From Streptomyces vilmorinianum (lineage in GTDB: Bacteria > Actinomycetota > Actinomycetes > Streptomycetales > Streptomycetaceae): a DNA stretch of 64,000 nt. The translations under genes and the position numbers were made by a program. The stretch lies in the NCBI RefSeq assembly GCF_005517195.1, contig NZ_CP040244.1, forward strand, positions 3,738,001 through 3,802,000. Direction: 5' to 3'. Shown in pieces: positions 57,090 through 64,000 of this stretch (positions are counted from its first letter, which is position 1; every line of letters begins with the position of its first letter). The notes beneath the pieces are model-generated. The model made no database searches and was not told the origin of the DNA. It saw only the letters and a list, made by a program, of their open reading frames with translations.

Positions 57090-58114
57090 GCCTTCTCCCA
57101 GACCATCGTCATGATGCTGACGCCGCCGCCGAGGCCCACGAACAGGACGCGGTTGCCGGGAAGCAACGCGTCGTGGACCCGGTGCAGTTGCACACCCAGA
57201 CTCGCGCTCGCGACGTTGCCGAGCTCGGGGACGGTGACGACGAGCCGGTCCTCGGGGACACCGGTGATCTCCACGAACCGCTCCAGGTACGGCACGGTGA
57301 CCTGATGCACCAGGACGTACCGGAAGTGGTGCCAGCTCAGCCCCGTACGGTGCCGCACCCGGTCGAGCACCGAGGTGCCGACCTTCTCGAACACCTTGCG
57401 CAGCTCGCTGCCGTCACCGCGGAAGTAGGTGTGCTCCTCGCTGCGGGGGTGACGCGAACCCCCGCCGAATATCCCGCCCACCGACCAGTGTTCGGAGTGC
57501 GTCTCGCTGTCCACGTCGAGGATCCCGCCGCGGTCCACCGCCTCCAGGACCACCGCCGCGCCCGCGTCGCCGAACGTGTAGCCGGCGAAGCCGTCACGGA
57601 ACTGGGCCAGATCCGCCGGCGCCTGGCGCACGGCACGGCTCGGCGTCTCCCCGGTGACCACCAGGGCCCGCCGGGCACGTCCCGCCAGGATCATGGTGCG
57701 GGCGAGGTCGACGCCGTTGACGAAGCTGTTGCAGGCGTTGGTCACGTCCAGGGCGTGCGCCCGGGAGCCGAGTTCGGCCTGCACGATGTGCGCGGTGGCC
57801 GGCTCCACCATGTCGCGGCTGGCGGAGGCGAACACCAGCAGATCGATGTCCGCCGGCTCGAGCCCGGCCCGCCCGAGCGCGTCCCGGGCGGCGCCCACCG
57901 CCAGCGTGGAGGCGTACTCGCCGGGGCCGGCGACCCGCCGGGTGACGATCCCGGTGGCCCGCTCGAACACCCCGGCGGGCAGCGCGACCCCACTGCTCGC
58001 GACCACCCGCTGCCGCAGGTGCTCCGAGTCCACGACCTGTTCGGGGAGGAAGACCCCGACCCCGGTGATCCCGACCCGCAGGGGGCCGTCGGCGACGGCA
58101 CTGTGACTGTTCAT
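57086..58114 (-). CDS. 3-oxoacyl-ACP synthase III / OleA-like condensing enzyme
   Basis: 342 residues from the ATG at 58114. The thiolase fold has the KAS III triad C128 (DVTNACNSF), H270 (LVHQVTVPYL) and N300 (ELGNVASASLG). Differences from housekeeping FabH include a long loop with GGIFGGGSRHPRSEEHTYF. It is first in the five-gene operon and would condense two acyl groups or an acyl group with malonyl-ACP. In the Ole pathway OleA carries out such a head-to-head condensation. Promoter presumably in 58115-58207. Confidence 0.92.
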   Translation of the reverse strand: MNSHSAVADGPLRVGITGVGVFLPEQVVDSEHLRQRVVASSGVALPAGVFERATGIVTRRVAGPGEYASTLAVGAARDALGRAGLEPADIDLLVFASASRDMVEPATAHIVQAELGSRAHALDVTNACNSFVNGVDLARTMILAGRARRALVVTGETPSRAVRQAPADLAQFRDGFAGYTFGDAGAAVVLEAVDRGGILDVDSETHSEHWSVGGIFGGGSRHPRSEEHTYFRGDGSELRKVFEKVGTSVLDRVRHRTGLSWHHFRYVLVHQVTVPYLERFVEITGVPEDRLVVTVPELGNVASASLGVQLHRVHDALLPGNRVLFVGLGGGVSIMTMVWEKA

Positions 58115-58207
58115 ACGAGCGAGGCTATGAACGGGCCGGGACCTGGGGCCTGAGTGCCCGTACTCAACTGCTCTGGGGAAAAGCCCCTGTTGCCGGGTGC
58201 GGGAGGG

Positions 58208-58645
58208 TCAGCCGGCCACGGGCACGAAACCGCCACGGGCGACGCCACCGGTCAGCAGGAGCTCCCAGTCGAGCGTCCGCGGCAGCTCGGGCAGCGAGAC
58301 GACGACCGCCCCGCCCGCCCGTACGACGTCCTCGCACCAGCCCGCCATGTCGTCCGGGGTCCCGGATCCGCCGAACACCGGGGCCACGAAGGCGGGAACG
58401 AGACACCCCGCGTCCCCGGGCCCGTCCACGACGCACACGGTGAGCTGGGGAACGACACTCCATCCCGCGCACGGCGGCACCGCCCCGCCGGGTGCGTGCA
58501 GCGCGGGCAACTCCTCGTGCACGGGCGCGCCGGCCAGCAGCAGAGCGGGGGCGTCCCCGGGGACGAACAGCGTGTTCTCGGGAGGCAGCAGCATGGCGTC
58601 ACTGTTCCACAGCCGCACGCGGCGGCAGGGACCGGGGCCGGGCAT
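58208..58645 (-). CDS. Hypothetical protein
   Basis: 145 residues if started at the ATG at 58645; an ATG at 58720 would add 25 residues that overlap the rightward leader region. No family recognised. It has a hydrophobic centre (NTLFVPGDAPALLLAGAPVH, VVPQLTVCVVDGPGD) without clear membrane helices, and a codon pattern consistent with coding. It is divergent from the crotonase-like gene and lies upstream of the Ole-like operon on the same strand (93-bp gap). Confidence 0.55.
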   Translation of the reverse strand: MPGPGPCRRVRLWNSDAMLLPPENTLFVPGDAPALLLAGAPVHEELPALHAPGGAVPPCAGWSVVPQLTVCVVDGPGDAGCLVPAFVAPVFGGSGTPDDMAGWCEDVVRAGGAVVVSLPELPRTLDWELLLTGGVARGGFVPVAG

Positions 58646-58718
58646 GATCGTCTGTGCCCGGACGTGGTTCAGCGGATACGGTGGCCGGAAGATCGTTCTC
58701 GAGGGAAGTGACGGGACC

Positions 58719-58763
58719 ATGCGACTCTTTCAGGCCCCCGGCCCGGCGGAGGCCCTGCGATGA
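58719..58763 (+). CDS. 14-codon small ORF overlapping the next start
   Basis: ATG at 58719 with a GAGGGAAG site upstream encodes MRLFQAPGPAEALR, and its stop overlaps the ATG of the acyl-CoA hydrolase gene (ATGA at 58760-58763). It may be a leader peptide that couples translation, or an alternative upstream reading without function. Confidence 0.4.
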   Translation: MRLFQAPGPAEALR

Positions 58764-59806
58764 CCGCGGCCGACAGCCCGCACGTCCTGGTGCGCACCGA
58801 AGGACGAGCCGGCTTCCTCACCCTGAACCGGCCGAGGGCCATCAACGCGCTCACCCACGCCATGGTGCGCCGGATCGACGAGGCGCTGACGGCCTGGGAG
58901 GGCGATCCGGCCGTCGAGACCGTCGTCATCGAGGGCGCCGGTGAGCGCGGGCTGTGCGCCGGCGGCGACATCCGGGCGATCCACGACGACGCCCGCGCCG
59001 GCGGCACCGCCTCCGTGGACTTCTGGCGCGACGAGTACCGGCTCAACGCCCGCATCGCCCGCTTCCCCAAGCCCTACGTGGCCCTCATGGACGGGATCGT
59101 GATGGGCGGCGGCGTCGGCGTCTCCGCCCACGGCTCCGTCCGCGTCGTCACCGAACGCTCCCGGGTGGCCATGCCCGAAACCGGCATCGGCTTCGTGCCC
59201 GACGTCGGCGGCACGTACCTGCTGAGCCGCGCGCCCGGCGAACTCGGCACCCACCTCGCCCTGACCGGCACCCAGGCCGGCGCCGCCGACGCGCTGCTGA
59301 CCGGGCTCGCCGACCATTTCGTACCCTCCGAGGACCTGCCCCGACTCGCCTCGGAGCTCACGCGGGCGCCCGCGCACGAGGTGGTGCCCCGGTTCGCGCG
59401 GCCCGCGCCGCCCGGCGAACTCGCCGCCCAGCGCGAGTGGATCGACCCCTGCTACGCCGCGGACACGGTGGAGGACGTCGTCGACCGGCTCCTCGACTTC
59501 GGTGTGCCGGAGGCGAAGGAGGCCGCCGCCACGCTCCTCGGCCGATCGCCCGTCGCCCTCAAGGTCACCCTCGCGGCGATCCGCCGCGCCCGGCGACTCG
59601 ACTCCCTGGAGTCCGTCCTCGACATGGAGTTCCGGCTCTCCTGCGCCGCCCTGACCTCCGCCGACCTCGTCGAGGGCATCCGCGCCCAGGTCGTCGACAA
59701 GGACCGCGACCCCCACTGGTCCCCGCCCACCCTCGCCGAGGTGACGGACGACGACGTCGCCCGCTACTTCGCCCCCTCGGGCGCCCCGGAGCCGTTCTCA
59801 CGGTGA
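58760..59806 (+). CDS. 3-hydroxyisobutyryl-CoA hydrolase-like enoyl-CoA hydratase family protein
   Basis: 348 residues from the ATG at 58760. The crotonase fold shows FLTLNRPRAINALTHAMVR, GAGERGLCAGGDIRAIHDDA (oxyanion hole), VALMDGIVMGGGVGVSAHG and MPETGIGFVPDVGGTYLLSR, with the catalytic Glu in the last motif. The length and the C-terminal ECH_2 domain (SCAALTSADLVEGIRAQVVD) point to the HIBYL-CoA hydrolase group of valine breakdown. Its 3' end overlaps the convergent AsnC gene by 43 bp. Confidence 0.9.
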   Translation: MTAADSPHVLVRTEGRAGFLTLNRPRAINALTHAMVRRIDEALTAWEGDPAVETVVIEGAGERGLCAGGDIRAIHDDARAGGTASVDFWRDEYRLNARIARFPKPYVALMDGIVMGGGVGVSAHGSVRVVTERSRVAMPETGIGFVPDVGGTYLLSRAPGELGTHLALTGTQAGAADALLTGLADHFVPSEDLPRLASELTRAPAHEVVPRFARPAPPGELAAQREWIDPCYAADTVEDVVDRLLDFGVPEAKEAAATLLGRSPVALKVTLAAIRRARRLDSLESVLDMEFRLSCAALTSADLVEGIRAQVVDKDRDPHWSPPTLAEVTDDDVARYFAPSGAPEPFSR

Positions 59807-60888
59807 CCGTCCCACGGCTCGTCCAGTGACATCCCGAGCGGTACGCGGCCGATGGCGCGGCCGTGGTCGTCGAGGAGCCGGCCCATGCGCTTGGGCGTGT
59901 GCAGCGCGACGGTCCGGTCCTTGACCTCCAGCGCCGGGAAACGCTCCGCGAGCAGCGCCTCGAACGGGTCGATCGCGCCGAGGCCGTGCAGCCAGACGAG
60001 GACCAGCAGGTTGTGCGGCCCGCTCACGGAGACGCACATCCGGACCTGGTCGAACCGGGCCAGCGCGTTCCCGGTCCGCTCGAGCTCGGGGTGAGGGACC
60101 GCGGCCCGGTAGACCACCATCGTCGGCAGACCCGCCAGCTGATGGGCGAGGTCGCAGCGGATCGAGATGTCCCCGTCCCGCATCATCCGCTGCACCCGGC
60201 GGCGGGCCGTGTGCTCGCTCATGCCCGTCATCGCCCCCAGCTCCGTGTAGCCGAGCCGGCCGTCACCGCCGAGCGCCGAGATCAGGGCCCGGTCCTCGGG
60301 CGAGTGACGGTTGCGCCAGTGGGCGCTGTAGACCGTGCGGCCGAGCGCCCGTGGGGTCGACAGGGCCGCGCGCTCCGCGGGCTCCATCGCCCGCATCCGC
60401 CAGTCACGCCCCTCGCCGTACAGGGTGATGCCCAACCGCGTACGGGTGGAGAGGACCCCGCGCAGCCCCCCGATGGTGCCGCGGATCTGCCGGCCGAGAC
60501 TCGGCAGGTCGGGCCCCGCCACCGACAGGAAGAGATCGAAGTCACCAGCCGTCTCGTCCACGCTGAAGACCCACGGCAGCGCGGTCACCGCGGTGCTCAC
60601 GGCCTCCAGGGAGCGGGGTCGGCAGCGCACCTCGACATAGGCGACCGTCGCCGTCCTCGCCGCGTCGTACGCCGTGATCCAGGCCAGACCGGCCGCGCGC
60701 AGCCGCTCCCAGCGGCGGGCCGCCGTCGTCGGGTCCACGCCCAGGGCCCGGCCGATACGGGACCACGGGGCGCGCGGGGCGGCCTGGAGCGCGTCGATGA
60801 GCGCCAGATCGAGTTCGGAGAAGCCGGCGTCGGGACCGGCCGGGCCCGGACCCGGCGCGCCGGATTCCGGCATCGGATCGTCAGCCAT
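59764..60888 (-). CDS. Lrp/AsnC-family regulator with two DNA-binding/ligand modules
   Basis: 374 residues from the ATG at 60888. Two AsnC units are joined: residues about 23-165 (LDLALIDALQAAPRAPWSRI, helix-turn-helix GVDPTTAARRWERLRAAGL) and about 190-345 (DRALISALGGDGRLGYTELG, GMSEHTARRRVQRMMRDGDI). Such double-length AsnC proteins are common in Streptomyces. It is divergent from the MFS/M20 amidohydrolase operon (98 bp between starts), which it probably controls in response to an amino acid or amide. Confidence 0.88.
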   Translation of the reverse strand: MADDPMPESGAPGPGPAGPDAGFSELDLALIDALQAAPRAPWSRIGRALGVDPTTAARRWERLRAAGLAWITAYDAARTATVAYVEVRCRPRSLEAVSTAVTALPWVFSVDETAGDFDLFLSVAGPDLPSLGRQIRGTIGGLRGVLSTRTRLGITLYGEGRDWRMRAMEPAERAALSTPRALGRTVYSAHWRNRHSPEDRALISALGGDGRLGYTELGAMTGMSEHTARRRVQRMMRDGDISIRCDLAHQLAGLPTMVVYRAAVPHPELERTGNALARFDQVRMCVSVSGPHNLLVLVWLHGLGAIDPFEALLAERFPALEVKDRTVALHTPKRMGRLLDDHGRAIGRVPLGMSLDEPWDGHRENGSGAPEGAK

Positions 60889-60986
60889 GAGGCATTCCTG
60901 CAATTTCCGGGGTTCTTCGCTCACGGACCGGATCGTAAGGGCACTTCCGGCCGGGGAAACCCGGCCACCGGTGAGAGAGGAGTGCC

Positions 60987-62276
60987 GTGTCAGCTCCACC
61001 CCCGAGCGCCGCCCGCACCAGCCGGACCGAGCGCACCAAGCGCACCGTCCGGATCACGGTCGTCGTCCTGTTCGCCGCCTGGCTCGTCGACTACGCCGAC
61101 CGCCTCGTCATCACCCTCGCCCTGCCCGCCATCGGCAAGGAGTTCGACCTCAGCCGTGGGCAACAGGGGCTCGTGGTCTCCGCCTTCTTCCTCGCGTACG
61201 CGCTCTGCCAGATCCCCGGCGGCCTGCTCGCCGACCGGTTCGGCGCCCAGCGGGTGACCTGCTGGGCCCTGCTGAGCTGGTCGGTGTTCACCGCCCTGAC
61301 CGGTTTCGCCTGGTCCTTCGCCGTCCTCCTCGTCCTGAGGTTCGCCTTCGGCGCGGCCGAGGGAATCTTCCCGCCCGCCTCGATGAAGGTCCTCGTCGAA
61401 CGGACCACACCCGAGGAACGGATGGGGGCCAACGGGCTGATCATGAGCTCCAACGCCCTCGCCGCCGTCCTCACCCCGCTCGCCGTCGCCCCGCTGATCG
61501 CCGCCTTCGGCTGGCGCTCGGCCTTCTTCTCGACGGCGGCGCTGGGAGTCTTCGTCCTGGTCGCCGTACGGATGTGGCTGCCGGCGCCGCTGGCACGCAC
61601 CCGCGCCGAGACGCCCACGATCCGCCACGGGCTCCGGCAGATGCTGCGCAAGGGCGTGCTGTGGCGCTTCGCGACGATGATGTTCGGCTACAGCACGATC
61701 ATGTGGGGCCTCAGCACCTGGATCCCCTCCTACCTCAACGACGTACGCGGCATCTCCCTCACCTCCGCCGGCGCGCTCGCCGCCATCCCGGCCCTCGCCG
61801 CCGCGCTCGCGACGGTCGTCGGCGGCCGGCTGGCCGACCGGCTCGGCGGACACCACCGGAAGGTGATACTGCCCGCGATGGCCGTGGCCGCCCTCGCCCT
61901 CCCGCTCATGGCCTACTCGGCCTCCCTCACCGGCTTCGTCGCCTTCGTCACCGTCGCCGCCTGCGCCACCTCCCTCGCCTACATGCCGATCTTCGCCGTA
62001 CCCCTGCGGGGGCTCGACCCCGCACACGTCGGCGTCGGCAGCGCCGTCATCGTCCTCGGGGGCCAGGTCGCGGGCATGACCGCCCCGCCCGTCATGGGTG
62101 TGCTCGCCGACACCTTCTCCTTCGAGGTGGCCTTCGCCTTCCTCGTCCTCGGCGCGGTGATCGTCGCCGTGATGTCGCTCGCAACCCCCCAGGACGCCGA
62201 ATCCTTCCGGACCGCGCTCGGCACCTTCGACCACGAACCGGACCGTTCCCCTCTCAGCACGGAGCAGCCCTCATGA
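60987..62276 (+). CDS. MFS transporter (ACS/phthalate-permease-like)
   Basis: 429 residues from a GTG at 60987. Twelve membrane helices; DYADRLVITLALPAIGKEFD in helix 1 and GGLLADRFGAQRV in loop 2-3 are typical of the anion:cation symporter MFS group, which imports organic acids. Its stop overlaps the amidohydrolase start by 4 bp, so importer and hydrolase are made together. The cargo is therefore probably an N-acyl amino acid or related amide. Confidence 0.9.
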   Translation: MSAPPPSAARTSRTERTKRTVRITVVVLFAAWLVDYADRLVITLALPAIGKEFDLSRGQQGLVVSAFFLAYALCQIPGGLLADRFGAQRVTCWALLSWSVFTALTGFAWSFAVLLVLRFAFGAAEGIFPPASMKVLVERTTPEERMGANGLIMSSNALAAVLTPLAVAPLIAAFGWRSAFFSTAALGVFVLVAVRMWLPAPLARTRAETPTIRHGLRQMLRKGVLWRFATMMFGYSTIMWGLSTWIPSYLNDVRGISLTSAGALAAIPALAAALATVVGGRLADRLGGHHRKVILPAMAVAALALPLMAYSASLTGFVAFVTVAACATSLAYMPIFAVPLRGLDPAHVGVGSAVIVLGGQVAGMTAPPVMGVLADTFSFEVAFAFLVLGAVIVAVMSLATPQDAESFRTALGTFDHEPDRSPLSTEQPS

Positions 62277-63586
62277 CCACGACCGCCCCCCGCCTCCCCT
62301 CCACCCGCCCCGTCGGCCCCCTGCTCGCCGGGCTCACCGACCGGCTGCCCGCCCTGCGCGCCCTGTACGAGGACCTGCACGCCCACCCCGAGCTGTCCTT
62401 CCAGGAGTTCCGTACGGCGGGCATCGCCGCCGCCCTGCTGCGGGAACAGGGCTGGGAGGTCACCGAGGGCGTCGGCGGCACCGGAGTCGTCGGCGTCCTG
62501 GCCAACGGCGAAGGCCCGGTCGTCCTGCTCCGTGCCGACATGGACGCCCTCCCGGTGAGGGAGGAGACCGGCCTCCCGTACGCCTCCACCACCACCGCGA
62601 CCGACCCGGACGGCAACGAGGTCCCGGTCATGCACGCCTGCGGTCACGACATGCACGTCGCCTGCCTGCTCGGCGCCACCGCCCAGCTCGCCGCCACCCG
62701 CGCGCGGTGGCGCGGCACGGTCGTCGCGGTCTTCCAGCCGGCCGAGGAGGTCGGCGGGGCACCGGCCATGATCGAGGACGGTTTCGCCGACCGCTTCCCC
62801 CGGGCCGACATCTGCCTCGGACAGCACGTGGCGGCCGCGCCGGTCGGCTTCGTCGGCACCCGCCCGGGCCCGCTCATGGCCGCGTCCGACAGCCTCAAGG
62901 TCCGGCTGTTCGGGCGCGGCGGCCACGGATCCATGCCCGAGACCGCCGTCGACCCGGTCGTGATGGCCGCCGCGATCGTCATGCGGCTGCAGACCGTGGT
63001 CGCGCGCGAGGTCGCGGCGGCGCAGACGGCGGTGGTGACCGTCGGCTCGCTCCACGCCGGCACCAAGGAGAACATCATCCCGGACACCGCCGACCTGCGG
63101 ATCAACATCCGCAGCACGACTCCGTCGGTACGGGAACGGGTCCTGCGGGCCGTCGAGCGGATCATCCGCGCCGAGGCCGCCGCGTCCGGAGCCCCGAAGG
63201 ACCCGGAGATCGTCCCCCTCACATCCTTCCCCGTCACGGTCAACGACCACGACGCCACGCGCGCCGTCCACACCGCTCTGTCCGCCGCCCTCGGCGAGGG
63301 ACACGTCTTCACGCTGCCCTCGACCCTCACCGGCAGCGAGGACTTCGGCACCTTCGGCACCGCCCTCGACGTCCCCTCCGTCTTCTGGCACTTCGGCGGC
63401 GCCGACCCCGCCCTCTACCGCGACATCGACCCCGCCGACCTCCTCGAGAACGGCCTGCCCGACACCGTCCCCGCCAACCACTCGCCGCACTTCGCACCCG
63501 TACCCGACCCGACCCTCGAGATCGGCGTGACGGCCCTCCTCGCCGCCGCCGCGCACTGGCTCGGCCCGGAGGCCGACGACGAGTGA
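62273..63586 (+). CDS. M20-family amidohydrolase (hippurate hydrolase-like)
   Basis: 437 residues from the ATG at 62273. The M20D fold is visible: EDLHAHPELSFQEFRTA, LLRADMDALPVREETGLPYA, VMHACGHDMHVACLL, VAVFQPAEEVGGAPAMIEDG and TGSEDFGTF. These supply the two-metal ligands (Cys, His, Glu). Family members split N-acyl amino acids such as hippurate or auxin conjugates. Cytoplasmic; last gene in the MFS operon. Confidence 0.93.
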   Translation: MTTTAPRLPSTRPVGPLLAGLTDRLPALRALYEDLHAHPELSFQEFRTAGIAAALLREQGWEVTEGVGGTGVVGVLANGEGPVVLLRADMDALPVREETGLPYASTTTATDPDGNEVPVMHACGHDMHVACLLGATAQLAATRARWRGTVVAVFQPAEEVGGAPAMIEDGFADRFPRADICLGQHVAAAPVGFVGTRPGPLMAASDSLKVRLFGRGGHGSMPETAVDPVVMAAAIVMRLQTVVAREVAAAQTAVVTVGSLHAGTKENIIPDTADLRINIRSTTPSVRERVLRAVERIIRAEAAASGAPKDPEIVPLTSFPVTVNDHDATRAVHTALSAALGEGHVFTLPSTLTGSEDFGTFGTALDVPSVFWHFGGADPALYRDIDPADLLENGLPDTVPANHSPHFAPVPDPTLEIGVTALLAAAAHWLGPEADDE

Positions 63587-63690
63587 CCGCGCGCGAATAA
63601 TCCGGTGCCGTCCACGGGAAGGCTCCCTACACTCGCTGAACGTGACGCCGGGAACCCGGCGCGCCGACGACCAACGAGGGGAGCCCGACC

Positions 63691-63807
63691 GTGCGTTGCC
63701 GCACCGCTGTCGTCGTTCCCCGGTCACGGTACGACGTGATCCTGATGTCCCGGTCGTCCCGGTGCCGGCTGCGCGGCCGCCACCGGATCCCCGTGACGAA
63801 CTCCTGA
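63691..63807 (+). CDS. Small Arg-rich ORF, possible leader peptide
   Basis: 38 codons from a GTG at 63691 with GAGGGGAG upstream and a TACACT -10-like box at 63628-63633. The peptide starts MRCRTAVVVPRSRYDVILMS and ends GRHRIPVTNS. Many Streptomyces transport operons have short Arg/Cys-rich leader peptides; the next gene starts about 160 bp later at the window end. Confidence 0.4.
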   Translation: MRCRTAVVVPRSRYDVILMSRSSRCRLRGRHRIPVTNS

Positions 63808-63967
63808 CTCCTGACCCCCTGAGCGTGCCGTGCGCCGCCGGGCCGATCACCGACGGCCCGTCACGCGGCGCACCAGTGCGCCGGGTCACTCCTTGCCCGC
63901 CTCCGGGCCGGCTTCGTCCGGGAATCGCGCCGCCCTGTTCTCGTCACACAGCGAAAGGCCCTGGGCC

Positions 63968-64000
63968 GTGCGTACCCACCTTCCCCACCGACCGACCGGC
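63968..64000 (+). CDS. Start of a gene that runs out of the window
   Basis: GTG at 63968 with a GAAAGG site upstream reads MRTHLPHRPTG to the last base. Too short to identify. The gap 63808-63967 shows no other gene. Confidence 0.35.
   Translation, partial: MRTHLPHRPTG

Overview
The window is high-GC actinobacterial chromosome, almost certainly Streptomyces. Evidence for this is the strong third-codon GC bias, GTG and TTG starts, many ATGA stop/start overlaps, secreted multimodular glycosidases carrying ricin-type (CBM13) modules, SpoIIE-type phosphatases, and a c-di-AMP (ydaO) riboswitch before a LysM lytic enzyme. I saw no tRNA, rRNA, CRISPR array, origin or intact insertion sequence. The window opens inside a gene and ends a few codons into another.

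1-9.4 kb is a plant cell-wall degradation island. It holds the end of a GH62 arabinofuranosidase, an ECF sigma factor fused to a zinc-finger-like motif, a hydrophobic segment and an arabinose-binding AbfB/CBM42 domain, a GH10-CBM13-GH62 xylanase/arabinofuranosidase, a ricin-GH74 xyloglucanase, and a histidine kinase/response regulator pair. 9.7-16.8 kb holds membrane proteins, an ABC exporter with a damaged N-terminal region, a LuxR remnant, and an HxlR-peroxiredoxin fusion divergent from an MFS exporter across a palindromic operator. 16.8-18.1 kb is a graveyard: a transposase tail, a flavodoxin C-terminal fragment and a multiply frameshifted methyltransferase.

18.8-23.1 kb is a second CAZyme cluster, all of it secreted and all with CBM13: CBM13-GH62, GH27-CBM13 and an SGNH esterase-CBM13. 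An AraC-type remnant, an intact flavodoxin-family gene and a second flavodoxin fragment follow. 24.6-27.4 kb is an ankyrin / YncE-like lipoprotein / EEP-phosphatase operon. 27.7-29.8 kb is a T4-type RNA repair pair (Rnl1-like ligase and polynucleotide kinase-phosphatase).

29.9-43.7 kb is mixed chromosomal content: a hydrolase, a CapA-like protein, a PRTase-hydrolase fusion, a HAF-type secreted protein, a riboswitch-controlled LysM/SLT protein, a Tat-exported phospholipase C, a HAD protein, a PAS/GAF-SpoIIE phosphatase, a LapA-like protein, an aminopeptidase P and an FAD/Rieske oxidoreductase. 43.8-50.6 kb is an iron-responsive locus. A three-gene Fe(III) ABC importer has an iron box lying over its promoter. 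It is divergent from an unusual adenylation-carrier-membrane acyltransferase protein that has its own weaker iron box.

50.7-58.1 kb contains a SpoIIE phosphatase and a tightly coupled five-gene operon: ketoacyl synthase III, GT2 glycosyltransferase, AMP ligase, P450 and NAD epimerase. Its enzyme set recalls the OleA/OleC/OleD olefin and beta-lactone systems, but it is not one of the standard layouts. 58.2-63.6 kb holds a crotonase-fold acyl-CoA hydrolase, a double-domain AsnC regulator, and a divergent MFS transporter-M20 amidohydrolase operon. The strongest candidates for new biology are the sigma-CBM42 sensor, the iron-boxed adenylation-acyltransferase protein and the Ole-like P450/GT operon.
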